DNA from: Endozoicomonas sp. SESOKO1
GTDB lineage: Bacteria > Pseudomonadota > Gammaproteobacteria > Pseudomonadales > Endozoicomonadaceae
Assembly: GCF_024606265.1 (NCBI RefSeq)
Contig: NZ_JAHHPP010000078.1
Coordinates: 1-48,391 of the forward strand
DNA: 48,391 nucleotides
Direction of reading: 5' to 3'
Made by a program: the position numbers and the translations under genes. Below the pieces are notes generated by a model, which was not told the DNA's origin, ran no database searches, and saw only the letters and a list, made by a program, of their open reading frames with translations. This document shows positions 35,189 to 45,424 of the stretch, in pieces; the first letter of the stretch is position 1, and every line of letters starts with the position of its first letter.

Positions 35189-37009
35189 ATGTCAGAACAA
35201 AACCTTAATGCTGGCAGTCTGCAGGTTTACCTTCGACTGCTGACTTACGTAAAACGCTACGCGGGGTATTTTGCCCTGAGCCTCCTTGGCCTGGCCATTT
35301 TTGCCCTGACCCAGCCCGCCTTTGCCAAGCTTCTTGAATACTTTGTCCAGGCACTGGAAGGTGAAGAGGTTACCCTGCTGCAGAACTGGGAATGGCTTGC
35401 CAGCTCAGGTATCTCATCAATCTGGCTGATCCCGGCCCTGATGGTTATCATCGCCATCGTCCGGGGTATCGGCTCTTATCTGGGTAATTACTACATCTCC
35501 AAGGTCGCGAACTTTGTTATCCATGACCTGAGAACCGAGATGTTCGAGCGCATGATCAATCTGCCCAATGCATTCTTTGATAACCACAATTCCGGTCACC
35601 TGATTGCCCGCATTACCTATAACGTCAGCCTGGTGACTTCGGCGGCTACCGATGCCATCCGTGTTGCCGTCCGGGAAGGGTTGACCGTTGTCTTCCTGCT
35701 CAGTTTCCTGTTTTACACCAGCTGGCAGATGACCCTGATATTTATTGCCGCACTGCCAATCATTGCCATGGTGGTTGCCTATGCCAGCAAACGTTTCCGC
35801 AGGATCAGCAGAAATATTCAAAATTCCATGGGTGATCTCACCCACGTGACCTCGGAAACCATTAATGGCTATCGGGAGGTCAGGGGGTTTGGTGGTGAAG
35901 ATTATGAATGTGACCGCTTCCGGGCTTCCAGTGCAGCCAATACCCGCCAGAACCTTAAGCTGGCTAAAGCGGGTTCGGTCCATACGCCGATTCTGCAATT
36001 CATTGTCTCCATAGCCCTTGCCCTTTTGCTGTTTATGGTGCTGTTTGTCAAAGGTGACTCAACCACAGCAACCCTGGTGGGTTATGTGACGGCAGCAGCC
36101 CTGTTACCGAAACCGATCCGCCAGCTCAGTGAAGTGAATGCCAATATCCAGAAAGGCATAGCGGCAGCAGAAAGTATTTTCGACATGGTGGATGAAACAC
36201 CAGAAGCCAATAATGGCCAGTACAACTGTGACCGGGTAACCGGATGTGTTGAATTCAGGCAGGTTGGTTTTACCTATCCCGGTGCTCATTCACCCGCACT
36301 GAAAGACATCAACTTCACCATTAAGCCCGGACAAACCTACGCCCTGGTCGGCCGGTCCGGTTCCGGAAAAAGCACCCTCGCCAATCTCGTTCCCAGGTTT
36401 TATAACCATACCGAAGGCGATATCCTGATTGACGGTGTCTCCCTGAATGACTTTGAATTGAGAAACCTGCGCAGCCATATTGCCCTGGTCAGCCAGAACA
36501 TCACCCTGTTCAACGATACCGTCGCCAGAAATATTGCCTATGGTGCCCTTGGGGATACTGCTGATGAGGAAGATATCCGCCTGGCCGCTGAAGCGGCCCA
36601 TGCCACAGGGTTCATCAAAGACATGTCTGATGGTATTCACACGCTTGTTGGCGAAGATGGCGTACTTCTCTCCGGCGGCCAGCGTCAGCGTCTGGCCATC
36701 GCCCGTGCGGTGCTTAAAGATGCGCCAATCCTGATTCTGGATGAAGCAACCTCAGCCCTGGATACGGAATCCGAACGCCATATACAGGCAGCCCTGGATG
36801 ACATCATGAAAGGCCGTACCACCCTGGTGATTGCCCACCGCCTCTCAACCATTGAGAATGCCGACTGCATCCTGGTGATGGAGCATGGCCGAATTATTGA
36901 GCGGGGTACTCATACAGAACTGCTGGCGAAAGGCGAGCATTACGCCAAACTGCACAAGATGCAGTTTCAGGATGAACCGCCTGTTGCCGTACAGCAGATC
37001 CCCACTTAA
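35189..37009 (+). CDS. msbA: Lipid A export ABC transporter MsbA
   Basis: A fused ABC half-transporter, inner membrane, flipping lipid A-core. The N-terminal six-helix domain contains YFALSLLGLAIFALTQPAFAKLL and YYISKVANFVIHDLRTEMFERMINLP. The nucleotide-binding domain has Walker A GRSGSGKS (residue ~388), signature LSGGQRQR (~494), Walker B ILILDEATSALD (~513) and the switch IAHRLST. The length of 606 aa is slightly above the usual 582. It is followed by hldE in the same direction, a common LPS grouping. Confidence 0.95.
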   Translation: MSEQNLNAGSLQVYLRLLTYVKRYAGYFALSLLGLAIFALTQPAFAKLLEYFVQALEGEEVTLLQNWEWLASSGISSIWLIPALMVIIAIVRGIGSYLGNYYISKVANFVIHDLRTEMFERMINLPNAFFDNHNSGHLIARITYNVSLVTSAATDAIRVAVREGLTVVFLLSFLFYTSWQMTLIFIAALPIIAMVVAYASKRFRRISRNIQNSMGDLTHVTSETINGYREVRGFGGEDYECDRFRASSAANTRQNLKLAKAGSVHTPILQFIVSIALALLLFMVLFVKGDSTTATLVGYVTAAALLPKPIRQLSEVNANIQKGIAAAESIFDMVDETPEANNGQYNCDRVTGCVEFRQVGFTYPGAHSPALKDINFTIKPGQTYALVGRSGSGKSTLANLVPRFYNHTEGDILIDGVSLNDFELRNLRSHIALVSQNITLFNDTVARNIAYGALGDTADEEDIRLAAEAAHATGFIKDMSDGIHTLVGEDGVLLSGGQRQRLAIARAVLKDAPILILDEATSALDTESERHIQAALDDIMKGRTTLVIAHRLSTIENADCILVMEHGRIIERGTHTELLAKGEHYAKLHKMQFQDEPPVAVQQIPT

Positions 37010-37175
37010 ACGTCAGGTTGCTGATGGATTGATTGATGATATTGATAAGGTTGGACGTCACACGATTAATGTTCTCCCTCTCTTACGCAGCAAAAATCAT
37101 CTATGGTAAAGTAGCGAATTTACCGTGAAACAGCCGTACAGCTCCCAAATTCAGAAACGTTAAACGAGAGGCATA

Positions 37176-37235
37176 ATGTGTACCTGTGTGTGCTACCCAG
37201 CCTGTAAAAATACCCGTCATATGACGTTAAGGTAA
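37176..37235 (+). CDS. Candidate cysteine-rich leader peptide upstream of hldE
   Basis: A 19-codon frame, MCTCVCYPACKNTRHMTLR, has GAGAGG four bases before its ATG and stops 57 bp before hldE. Four of the first ten residues are cysteine. Part of it overlaps a perfect 12-bp palindrome, CGTCATATGACG (37215-37226). Cysteine-rich leader peptides are known to control downstream genes in other bacteria. Here neither translation nor conservation can be shown from one sequence. Confidence 0.35.
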   Translation: MCTCVCYPACKNTRHMTLR

Positions 37236-37292
37236 GGATCGCACGGCTGTGATAAGGTAAGAAACTGTCATTAATCTGACTGGACATCATTG

Positions 37293-38735
37293 ATGAAATT
37301 GACTATTCCCCGTTTTGATCTGGCCAAAGTCCTGGTAATTGGCGATATCATGCTGGATCGATACTGGCATGGTGCCACCTCCCGGATTTCACCGGAAGCG
37401 CCGGTGCCTGTAGTCAAAGTTGGGCAGATAGAAGACCGCCCCGGTGGAGCAGGCAATGTTGCACTCAACATTGCCACACTGGGCGCACCGGCATGGGTTA
37501 TCGGTGCAACCGGTGATGACGAAGCCGCAGATACTCTTCAGACCCGACTCGAGGCCGCAGGCATTTACTGCAGCTTTGCCCGAATCCCGGGCGTGCCGAC
37601 CATTACCAAGTTACGGGTCATTTCCCAGCATCAACAATTGATTCGCCTGGACCATGAGGAGACCTTTGATGGCCTGAGCCCCGATGTCATTGAAGAAAAA
37701 GCCGCCCGCCTTATCCACAACCTGGGCGCTATTGTCCTTTCTGATTACAGCAAAGGCACCCTGCAAGGCAGCCAGCAGCTGATTCGTCTGGCCCGATCCC
37801 ATAATATCCCGGTACTCGTTGACCCCAAAGGCAGCAGCTTTGAACGCTATCGTGGCGCAACGGTGATAACGCCCAACCTGAAAGAGTTCGAGACCATTGT
37901 TGGCCCATGCCGCAGCGAAGAAGAGCTGGTCAAGAAAGGCCAACAACTGTTAAAAGAGCTTGAGCTGGGAGCGCTGCTGATTACCCGCAGTGAACACGGC
38001 ATGACCCTGATCCGGGAAAATGAGCCTGAAGTTCACTTCCCGGCAAGGGCAAGAGAAGTCTTCGATGTAACAGGTGCCGGAGATACGGTCATATCAGTAC
38101 TTGCCGCCTCCCTGGCCGCGGGCTGTGATATGCCCCAGGCAGCAGGTCTTGCCAATATTGCCGCAGGCATTGTTGTTGGCAAGTTGGGCACCGCCAGTGT
38201 TTCCATGCCAGAGCTGAGGCGTGAAGTAAACCGGGAGTTGGGTGCGGAAAGAGGGGCCGTTTCAGCAGAACAGTTGATGGTTGCCATTGAAGATGCCCGG
38301 GCCCATGGCGAAAAGATCGTATTTACCAATGGCTGTTTTGATATCCTCCACGCTGGCCATGTTGGCTACCTGGAGCAGGCGCGCAAGCAGGGGGACAGAC
38401 TGGTTCTTGCCATTAATGGCGATGCGTCTGTCACCCGCCTGAAAGGTGAAGGGCGCCCGATTAATCCTGTGGACCGACGGATGGCAGTACTTGCTGGTCT
38501 GGAAGCGGTGGACTGGGTGGTCAGTTTTGATGAAGATACACCGGAAAACCTGATTCGGGCAATCAAGCCGGATGTACTGGTAAAAGGTGGCGACTATTCA
38601 CTGGATGAAGTGGTCGGCGCCCCCATTGTTCATGAATACGGTGGTGAAGTAAAAGTGCTGGCTTTCCTGGAGAACTGCTCAACTACGGCCATTGTGGATA
38701 AAATCCGCGATGAAAAAGAAGCCCAACCTGCCTGA
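37293..38735 (+). CDS. hldE: Bifunctional heptose kinase/adenylyltransferase HldE
   Basis: HldE makes ADP-heptose for the LPS inner core. The N-terminal ribokinase-like domain phosphorylates heptose-7-phosphate (GDIMLDRYWHGATSRISPEAPVPVVKV; GGAGNVALN; DVTGAGDTV near residue 259). The C-terminal nucleotidyltransferase domain adds AMP (FTNGCFDILHAGHVGYLEQAR near 347, with HxGH). The 480-aa length is normal. The ATG at 37293 is preferred to the TTG one codon earlier. Confidence 0.97.
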   Translation: MKLTIPRFDLAKVLVIGDIMLDRYWHGATSRISPEAPVPVVKVGQIEDRPGGAGNVALNIATLGAPAWVIGATGDDEAADTLQTRLEAAGIYCSFARIPGVPTITKLRVISQHQQLIRLDHEETFDGLSPDVIEEKAARLIHNLGAIVLSDYSKGTLQGSQQLIRLARSHNIPVLVDPKGSSFERYRGATVITPNLKEFETIVGPCRSEEELVKKGQQLLKELELGALLITRSEHGMTLIRENEPEVHFPARAREVFDVTGAGDTVISVLAASLAAGCDMPQAAGLANIAAGIVVGKLGTASVSMPELRREVNRELGAERGAVSAEQLMVAIEDARAHGEKIVFTNGCFDILHAGHVGYLEQARKQGDRLVLAINGDASVTRLKGEGRPINPVDRRMAVLAGLEAVDWVVSFDEDTPENLIRAIKPDVLVKGGDYSLDEVVGAPIVHEYGGEVKVLAFLENCSTTAIVDKIRDEKEAQPA

Positions 38736-38945
38736 TGATTGCCCGGGGGAGTCCGTAACCAGCATGCCCCCCCTGAACTCCCAAGCCTCCGATCTTCTGA
38801 ATAGTCTGCCGGGTATTGCCTGACAGACTACCCCCTCCTCTACTATGCTGACCGTCTGACGTGACGGTATCCACAGGATCCCACTGTTCAAACAACAAGT
38901 ACTTATTAACCGGACTTATCAAGGGTCGATATATCGATCAGGCCC

Positions 38946-40325
38946 ATGCTTGAGAAATTACCCGTGGTTACACGATGGATCGTTTCCCTGATCTTAATGG
39001 GAACAACATTATCATCCTCTGGATTTCAGGAAGATAAATTCTGTCTGGACAATCAACTCACTCAAGTTTACTCGGCACTGGCGAGCAACGTTGCCATCGG
39101 CATCACCATTGAAAGCAGTGGAAATACGATTTTTCCCGCTAATGGGAAGCCAATGACATTGAAACGTGGCCAGCGGTGGTGCCGTGATATCCAGCCGGAA
39201 GAGCGCCTGGTCATTCATGAGTCCCGATTTTTCAACCGGCTCGTCAAAAAATGGCACTTCAGAAAAGCCTTCCCCACCTCATTATTAAAAGGGATCCGTA
39301 TCGAATTCGGCAAATCGGGACGTGTCAGTGAACTCTATGGTATCAACCTGGTGCAGGATTTTGATGCTACCGACCCGTTACCACAACCCAACCAATGGAT
39401 GGCCGAACTCTATCAAAGTTATGACGCGCCACTGAATCAAATATGTATTCCGGGTACCCACGACAGTGGCAGCTATGACATTACCCCTTTCTCCGATGAA
39501 GATCCTTACATGTGGGAAAGCTTGAAGCAGTTGTTTGATTATTATTCTGGAAGCTATTTATTGACGCCCTTTAAAGAACTGGTTCGATGGTGGGCTGTAA
39601 CCCAGGGGCTAAACACCTATCAACAGTTTGCGGCAGGTGTTCGCTACCTTGACATTCGCCCCAGAAAGATCAATGGCCAGCTGGTCACTGTCCACGGGCT
39701 TGCGGGTGCATCCATTGATAATATCATCCTTGATATCAAGCAGTTTCTGAACGAAAACCCCGAGGAAATCATTATTTTTCATATTCATGAGGCCTTTGGC
39801 ATGATGCAGGCTGATATCGATGAATTATTTCAGGCTTTACATGCCAGTTTTGGCAGCAGCATTGCTCCCCCAAAGATGAGTCCCTCAAACACTATTCAAC
39901 AATTCCAGAACAGCGGCTACCAGATTATTGTGATATCCACGCTTCATTCAGCCGTATTCTCTGGCTGGCCAACTGACGCGACACTGTCCAACCGCTGGCA
40001 TAACAAAAACCGCCCCTACCCACTACTGGACAGTATTGCCAACAATCTGGAGCATCGTAACAACAACCAACTTCATATTACCCAGATGACCATGACAGAA
40101 AGCCCGGATGATCTGAAGCAGGGTGCAGTCCCCGGGCAACCATCCAACCTGCGATCATTTGTCAGAACCTTACGCTACCCATCCGGATTTTTGCGCTATG
40201 CGGCTAACGCGGCCCGCAGCCACAATAACCGGGTGAATATAGTGACCGTTGACTTTCCAGAGGACGATTATATTTATTCAGCCTGCATGCGTGAGAACAG
40301 GATGGACCAACAGTTAACCCAGTGA
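38946..40325 (+). CDS. Exported PI-PLC X-domain phosphodiesterase
   Basis: A hydrophobic signal sequence (WIVSLILMGTTLSSSG) is followed by a ~130-residue N-terminal region and a phosphatidylinositol-specific phospholipase C X domain. IPGTHDSGSYD contains the first catalytic histidine, QFAAGVRYLDIRP the metal-side strand, and VTVHGLAG the second catalytic histidine. EEIIIFHIHEAFG continues the barrel. The layout resembles PLCXD proteins, which in eukaryotes and some bacteria hydrolyse phosphoinositides or GPI anchors. The actual lipid is not predictable. The export signal and a substrate rare in bacteria suggest action on host membranes (inference). Confidence 0.85.
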   Translation: MLEKLPVVTRWIVSLILMGTTLSSSGFQEDKFCLDNQLTQVYSALASNVAIGITIESSGNTIFPANGKPMTLKRGQRWCRDIQPEERLVIHESRFFNRLVKKWHFRKAFPTSLLKGIRIEFGKSGRVSELYGINLVQDFDATDPLPQPNQWMAELYQSYDAPLNQICIPGTHDSGSYDITPFSDEDPYMWESLKQLFDYYSGSYLLTPFKELVRWWAVTQGLNTYQQFAAGVRYLDIRPRKINGQLVTVHGLAGASIDNIILDIKQFLNENPEEIIIFHIHEAFGMMQADIDELFQALHASFGSSIAPPKMSPSNTIQQFQNSGYQIIVISTLHSAVFSGWPTDATLSNRWHNKNRPYPLLDSIANNLEHRNNNQLHITQMTMTESPDDLKQGAVPGQPSNLRSFVRTLRYPSGFLRYAANAARSHNNRVNIVTVDFPEDDYIYSACMRENRMDQQLTQ

Positions 40326-40368
40326 AATCTGATACCCTGATTCAGTATTTTACGAAGCTCGCGAAATT

Positions 40369-40390
40369 CTCCACCCATAGCGCAGAGCGC
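40369..40390. repeat. Second copy of the CTCCAYCCATAGCGC repeat
   Basis: CTCCACCCATAGCGCAGAGC matches the first arm of the hairpin at 6706 with two changes. Downstream the sequence diverges (CTGAAGCATGGGAG), still partly complementary. Confidence 0.55.
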
Positions 40391-40425
40391 CTGAAGCATG
40401 GGAGCCTCCGTAATAAATAGAAGCT

Positions 40426-41259
40426 TTACCACCGACAGGCTTTCAGACACGCCTCTACATTCTGTTGCATATGAACAGGATTGATGGTGCCCACGATAGC
40501 TGAAGAAACCGCCGGGTGTGAAAAAACCAGCTTCATACTTTCCAGAACGGGATTCTCTTTAGCAAGATGGCCAGACAGACAGGCATGACCACTGGCAAAG
40601 GCTTTCTTGATAAAGATTCCTTTTCCATGTTCCAACGCATAGTCCAGGACCGGCTTCTCACCCTGTTCATTCAGGTTATAGGTCACCATGGCAACGTCGG
40701 AATGCTTCAGCGCCAGAACACCACCGGCAACGGTTTTGGTGGACATACCCGAAGCGAGGATTTTCCCCTCTTTTTTCAGGTCAGCCAGCACTTCCAGGCA
40801 GCCGGTCTGCTCTATGATATTGACATCATCACCATTGGAGTGGACCAGCATCAGCTCAATCACATCAGTATTCAGGCGTTTCAGGCTTCGCTCAACACTG
40901 AACCGGATATGCTGCTCCGAGAAATCAAAATAAGACTCACCCTGGCCATTTTCAACCGCGACAAACTCTTCGCCAACCTTGCTGCAGATGACCCACTGTT
41001 CACGAAGCCCTTTATGTCTTGTAAATAACTGGCCAAGACGTTCTTCACTGGCACCATAGGCTGGAGCCGTATCCAGCAGGTTCATGCCAAGATCATGAGC
41101 CAGACCAAGCAGATCAAACATTTCACGGTCATCAGGAATCGTAAAACGTTCCGGGTACTTTACGCCCTGATCCCGGCCAAACTTGACGGTGCCGAAACCC
41201 AATGGCGATACTTCAAGATCAGTACCGGCTATCTGCTTTTTATCAAGACGCTGGCTCAT
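40426..41259 (-). CDS. Aldo/keto reductase family oxidoreductase
   Basis: A TIM-barrel NAD(P)H-dependent reductase. Seen are LEVSPLGFGTVKFG, LLDTAPAYGASEERLG with the catalytic Asp and Tyr, ICSKVG with the Lys, LMLVHSNGDD with the His, and SAIVGTINPVHMQQNV near the C-terminus. The length of 277 aa is standard. The substrate is not evident. Its ATG overlaps the stop of the upstream FAD oxidoreductase (ATGA), so the pair is translationally coupled and probably works in one pathway. Confidence 0.92.
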   Translation of the reverse strand: MSQRLDKKQIAGTDLEVSPLGFGTVKFGRDQGVKYPERFTIPDDREMFDLLGLAHDLGMNLLDTAPAYGASEERLGQLFTRHKGLREQWVICSKVGEEFVAVENGQGESYFDFSEQHIRFSVERSLKRLNTDVIELMLVHSNGDDVNIIEQTGCLEVLADLKKEGKILASGMSTKTVAGGVLALKHSDVAMVTYNLNEQGEKPVLDYALEHGKGIFIKKAFASGHACLSGHLAKENPVLESMKLVFSHPAVSSAIVGTINPVHMQQNVEACLKACRW

Positions 41260-42518
41260 GATGTCTTCCTCTGTTCAAAATGCCCTTGCCAGAAGTTTGG
41301 GCAGATCTCAGGCCGGGAAAATCCTTCAGGCACAGAGAAGCTTCCTTCATCGGCCGGACGAATATCATCCTCCTGCAGCAACCGAATCACCTCATCGGAG
41401 AGATTGGGAGCCAGTGCCAATTTCGTCGGCCAGGTCACAATAGCATTGGCAACCGGCTGACAGAATGCCGCATCCGGGCGAAGCAGGCGGCTTTGTTTAG
41501 GCTCAGCACGATTGACCCGCAGGGTATCCCACTGCGCCCGACTCAGGTCTACCCAGGGCAACAACGCTTTCAGCTCTTTTTTCGCTGTGGCAATCAATAC
41601 CTCAGCAGACTGTTTGACACCATCTTCCGCAATGCCTCCGCCGAGATACCAGACCCACTTCCCATCCTTATCCGGATGGCTGGTAATGGTTATTCTCGGC
41701 AGTGGTGTTGTGCCAAGGCAGTGGGCAAAGATGGGTTCAGGATGCTCATGGCGGACCATCACCATCTGCAGGGGACGCACCTGCATTTTCGGATCAATAA
41801 TACCCCAGGTATTCAGAAGCGCCTCAGTGCCTTCACCGGCAGCCAGCACAAAGCGTTTGGCTTTTAGGAGGGTTTTGTGGCCGTTGTTATTGGGAGAGGT
41901 ATTAAGAGAGGTATCAACTAACTCAACAGCATCAATTTCACCCTGAGCATCCGTTAACAACCGGGCATTTCCCTGTTCGCTCCAGTCTACTTTAATCGTT
42001 TTGTCTTCCAGACCGTTGACCAGGGCCTCAGTGACAGTAGCGATATCCAGAACAATTTCATTGAGCTGATATACCTTTCCGCGGAAACCATCATGCTTGA
42101 AAATGGCTGGGAACTGTTCCCTGGTTAATGCATCAACCCGTCCACGAAGCGCTTTGCTGGCAAAGAAAGAGGTCATCCGAGAGCCTATATCACCCGGCGA
42201 CCAGAGGTAGTGGTATTCAGACAGGATACGGGCCGAACGAAGATCCGGATCGGCCTCCCCGCCCTTGCCAGCCAGGGCATTACGCCAGCGCTCCGGCATA
42301 CCGGCAATGGCCTGGGAAGCATTGGTTAACTGTCCGGTTAATGTGTATTTTGTGCCGCCATGGACAATGCCCTGGGATTTTATGGTCTGGCCACCACCCA
42401 GGGCGTTCTGCTCCAGCAACAGGGCCCGATAGCCCAGGGTATTCAACGTGCGAAACAACCAGAGACCGGCAATACCACCACCAATCACCACCACATCGGC
42501 TTCAACAGTATGAGACAT
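41256..42518 (-). CDS. FAD-dependent oxidoreductase (DAO family)
   Basis: The N-terminal dinucleotide-binding motif VVVIGGGIAGLW is followed by LLLEQNALGGGQTIKSQGIVHGGTKYTL, a pattern of the DAO/glycerol-3-phosphate-dehydrogenase-like flavoproteins. RFVLAAGEGTEALL is the second FAD contact. The substrate is unknown. The ATG at 42518 (MSHTVEAD) is preferred to an upstream TTG. The gene is coupled to the aldo/keto reductase that follows. Confidence 0.9.
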   Translation of the reverse strand: MSHTVEADVVVIGGGIAGLWLFRTLNTLGYRALLLEQNALGGGQTIKSQGIVHGGTKYTLTGQLTNASQAIAGMPERWRNALAGKGGEADPDLRSARILSEYHYLWSPGDIGSRMTSFFASKALRGRVDALTREQFPAIFKHDGFRGKVYQLNEIVLDIATVTEALVNGLEDKTIKVDWSEQGNARLLTDAQGEIDAVELVDTSLNTSPNNNGHKTLLKAKRFVLAAGEGTEALLNTWGIIDPKMQVRPLQMVMVRHEHPEPIFAHCLGTTPLPRITITSHPDKDGKWVWYLGGGIAEDGVKQSAEVLIATAKKELKALLPWVDLSRAQWDTLRVNRAEPKQSRLLRPDAAFCQPVANAIVTWPTKLALAPNLSDEVIRLLQEDDIRPADEGSFSVPEGFSRPEICPNFWQGHFEQRKTS

Positions 42519-42715
42519 AATTGAATTCAACTATCTGGGACAACCTGAAATGGGCGGGATTATAACATAGCTGACCCTATTAGTAGTCAGGCAGGAAAAA
42601 CGGTGATCAACAGTTGTACTCATGACCAGTGACTGATGAGCGCAATAGTACTCAAGAACTTTTTATCAATTCCCGGGTCAATGAATTCAGTTGCCGAATG
42701 AATCAGGATGTATCC

Positions 42716-45415
42716 ATGCCTCATATCAATTCAATACCCTTCATCGCTACCCCTCCACCACTTCCATTCGCTGCAGGGGCGCAAGGGGCAGCATCCTCTC
42801 CCGATACGGATCAATCATTGGCCGCAGCCATGGATAGGCCACAGGAACCCCGGGAATCCATCGCTGATATTGATTATGGAACTATTGTTCAGCAAATTAT
42901 CAGTACATCAAACCTGTCAGGAACCTGGTCACCGCAAAGCATTGAACATCTCACGCAATGCCTTGACTTAAAAACCCGGGCCAAAGTCATCACCCTTCTT
43001 GAAGACCCATCAACATTCAGGCAGCTGCAACCATTGCGACAACAAACTGCCGGGCATATGGAGTACCTCCTGAATTTTTTTCATGAGCATGGAGGGGATG
43101 TCAATTCGCTAGAAACAGCCCTTGCCAACCAGGTTGACCAACAGGCAGAGAAAATCGCCACCATTGAGAAACGAAAGCTGATCAGCCATTGGCTGCACTG
43201 GGACCAGCATGAAGTCGATCAGTTGGCCGACAGCACTCTGGCTGCCACCTATCGGGAGTGCAAAAGTGATAAGCACCTGGCAGATAGCACCAGGATCAGG
43301 CTCTCCCATCTGATCGAACTTGCTGACATACCGCCGGAGTTCAGGGAACAGTATACGGTAGACATTGGCTACCAACAGGCTCCCCATGAGACTGAAGGGC
43401 ATTTCCTGATTAGAGTACCCGATGGCAATTATGCCCTTGGCTATGGTTTTTTTGATCTGCTATTCAGCCAGAACCTCCTGCAGGATGGAGATGCTGATTA
43501 TGATGGAAAAACCGGATTCTCATTAACCAAAGATCAGACTGTCAAGCTTAGTCAGCATTTAGAAGAATTAAACAAATGGTATGACGATTTTTTAGGCATA
43601 GTCGGTGATTTGCTGGGGGTGGATGACCCCATTTCAGGGGATAGCGCTGATCCTTTCGTCAGCATCGGAAAAAAATCAACGGCTGAAATCCTTATAAACC
43701 CGATACGTATGAACACAGCATGTCTGCGTTTGATCAGCCCTTCACCTCCGACGCTGCCTTTTTTGCTGTTCAATACGCTTTCCATCAACCTTGAGAATCA
43801 TGATGACAAAGACTTTTTAAAGGGTAAGTTTGAAGCAATTTACACAGAACTTGAGATGTATGGTGCTAACGGAGAGCCCAAGCAGTTTCTCCGTGGGACC
43901 TATAGCACCAATCTGAATGTTGGACAGTTAAGGCTCATTTGTCCGCACCTCAATAAGTTATTAAAGCTTCAGCAATTACTGACAGAGGTTACGGGCACCA
44001 GAAGCCTGCGCACCGCCATCGACTTATTCAGGGAACTGGGTGTAAGCGAACTGGATTCCATTAAAAGCTATAAGACAGCGTTACTCTATGAGATTTACCA
44101 ACAAATAAAAGGTACCAACAGTCATCAGGTATTACTTTCTATTCAAAACGCCTTGACGAATCTCCAACACATTTCAGGGATTGAAGCGAAATCGATTGAA
44201 CTCTGTCATGACCTGTTACGGCATCACTCAGTATGCTATTTCAGGAAACCGGCGAATCAACCGGTCATTGACGAGGAACAACTCTACGCTGTCTATGGTG
44301 ATAGTGACAGGGATGTCAGGTACGCAGGCAGACAGATTCACAGGAATATCAGGGCGCTGTGCCAGACACTCCGGAATTGCCATGCGTACCAGCAATACAA
44401 AGCCAGCAACCCCGGTATTGATGGGGCATTAGCCGCACTGGAAAGAAACTTTATCCTGCGGCTTAATCGCTATTCAGGCATGCGTGACCAGGGCCACAGT
44501 GGCCGCAGGATGGTTGACGAGGCTGTCGAGTATTTTGAACTGTTTGTCAGCCAGTTATTTTATGCAGAAGTCTATAACCTGACCGACAACTCCATCAGCA
44601 ATGCCCTGAATAACCTTGCTGCCATTGTCGGCAACGATTTGGAAGGGTGCAATGAAGGTTTCTCCGGCAGGATACAGTCATTGTTACTGCCGTTGGTTTG
44701 TGGCAGTAACAGCAAGATAAAGGATTCTATTCAGCAATTTTTGCAAGACAGCGTTACAGCATCCCTTGCCAGTGCCATCGGAAACAGTTACGAATCCTCC
44801 ATGGCCGCCCGCTGTCAGGAGCAAGTTAACCGCTTTGTCGGGTTGTCCATCGCCGCTGGCCCGGCCCGGGCTGATGCGTATGAGAACCTTACTTATGGCA
44901 GTAAGCAAACCATCAGCCATCTTTTGCATTCCCACTACACCCCGGTTTCACTGTATCAACACGCTTACCGTTTTGTATCCGATGAGTTCTGGCGTCTTAA
45001 TCACGAGAGAAGTGATGATGGCATTTATCAACTGATGCACTTGCTCGGTTTTGGGCACTCATTGGGTGCTGATCATGAGGCATACCGGGAAGACCTTGAC
45101 CGGCGATACCGGGTAAGGGGCAGTGCCCTCAATCGCTGGCAATATGCACTCTTTCAGCAGGACCTGCCCAGGCACCTGGTTGGCTATCTGGTCAAGGAGC
45201 GATACCTGGAAGCGAAACGTACCCATGAGAACGATGGACTGTATATCCACCGGGAAGCTTTACAGGTCAGTGATAGCGATCAAATCGCCCCACCACGACG
45301 TACATTTGCCGCTGGCGCCGCAATCGAATCCCGAGCTTCAGAAGCTAACCGTCAATTTGGTTTTCAGCCAGAGAGCAGGATGACCCAGGCTGGATACAGG
45401 GTAGAGACTTCATAG
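42716..45415 (+). CDS. Large hypothetical protein (about 899 aa)
   Basis: No family recognised. The protein is predominantly helical, with a proline/alanine-rich N-terminus (PPPLPFAAGAQGAAS) and no signal peptide or membrane span. The start is taken at the ATG at 42716, because AGGA lies seven bases upstream. The frame is open from a GTG at 42629, which would give 928 aa but has no ribosome site. It ends about 10 bp before the IucA/IucC-like gene, and the ribosome site of that gene overlaps this stop, so the two are coupled. The function is unknown; the pairing suggests a shared task. Confidence 0.75.
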   Translation: MPHINSIPFIATPPPLPFAAGAQGAASSPDTDQSLAAAMDRPQEPRESIADIDYGTIVQQIISTSNLSGTWSPQSIEHLTQCLDLKTRAKVITLLEDPSTFRQLQPLRQQTAGHMEYLLNFFHEHGGDVNSLETALANQVDQQAEKIATIEKRKLISHWLHWDQHEVDQLADSTLAATYRECKSDKHLADSTRIRLSHLIELADIPPEFREQYTVDIGYQQAPHETEGHFLIRVPDGNYALGYGFFDLLFSQNLLQDGDADYDGKTGFSLTKDQTVKLSQHLEELNKWYDDFLGIVGDLLGVDDPISGDSADPFVSIGKKSTAEILINPIRMNTACLRLISPSPPTLPFLLFNTLSINLENHDDKDFLKGKFEAIYTELEMYGANGEPKQFLRGTYSTNLNVGQLRLICPHLNKLLKLQQLLTEVTGTRSLRTAIDLFRELGVSELDSIKSYKTALLYEIYQQIKGTNSHQVLLSIQNALTNLQHISGIEAKSIELCHDLLRHHSVCYFRKPANQPVIDEEQLYAVYGDSDRDVRYAGRQIHRNIRALCQTLRNCHAYQQYKASNPGIDGALAALERNFILRLNRYSGMRDQGHSGRRMVDEAVEYFELFVSQLFYAEVYNLTDNSISNALNNLAAIVGNDLEGCNEGFSGRIQSLLLPLVCGSNSKIKDSIQQFLQDSVTASLASAIGNSYESSMAARCQEQVNRFVGLSIAAGPARADAYENLTYGSKQTISHLLHSHYTPVSLYQHAYRFVSDEFWRLNHERSDDGIYQLMHLLGFGHSLGADHEAYREDLDRRYRVRGSALNRWQYALFQQDLPRHLVGYLVKERYLEAKRTHENDGLYIHREALQVSDSDQIAPPRRTFAAGAAIESRASEANRQFGFQPESRMTQAGYRVETS

Positions 45416-45424
45416 GATAGAGTG

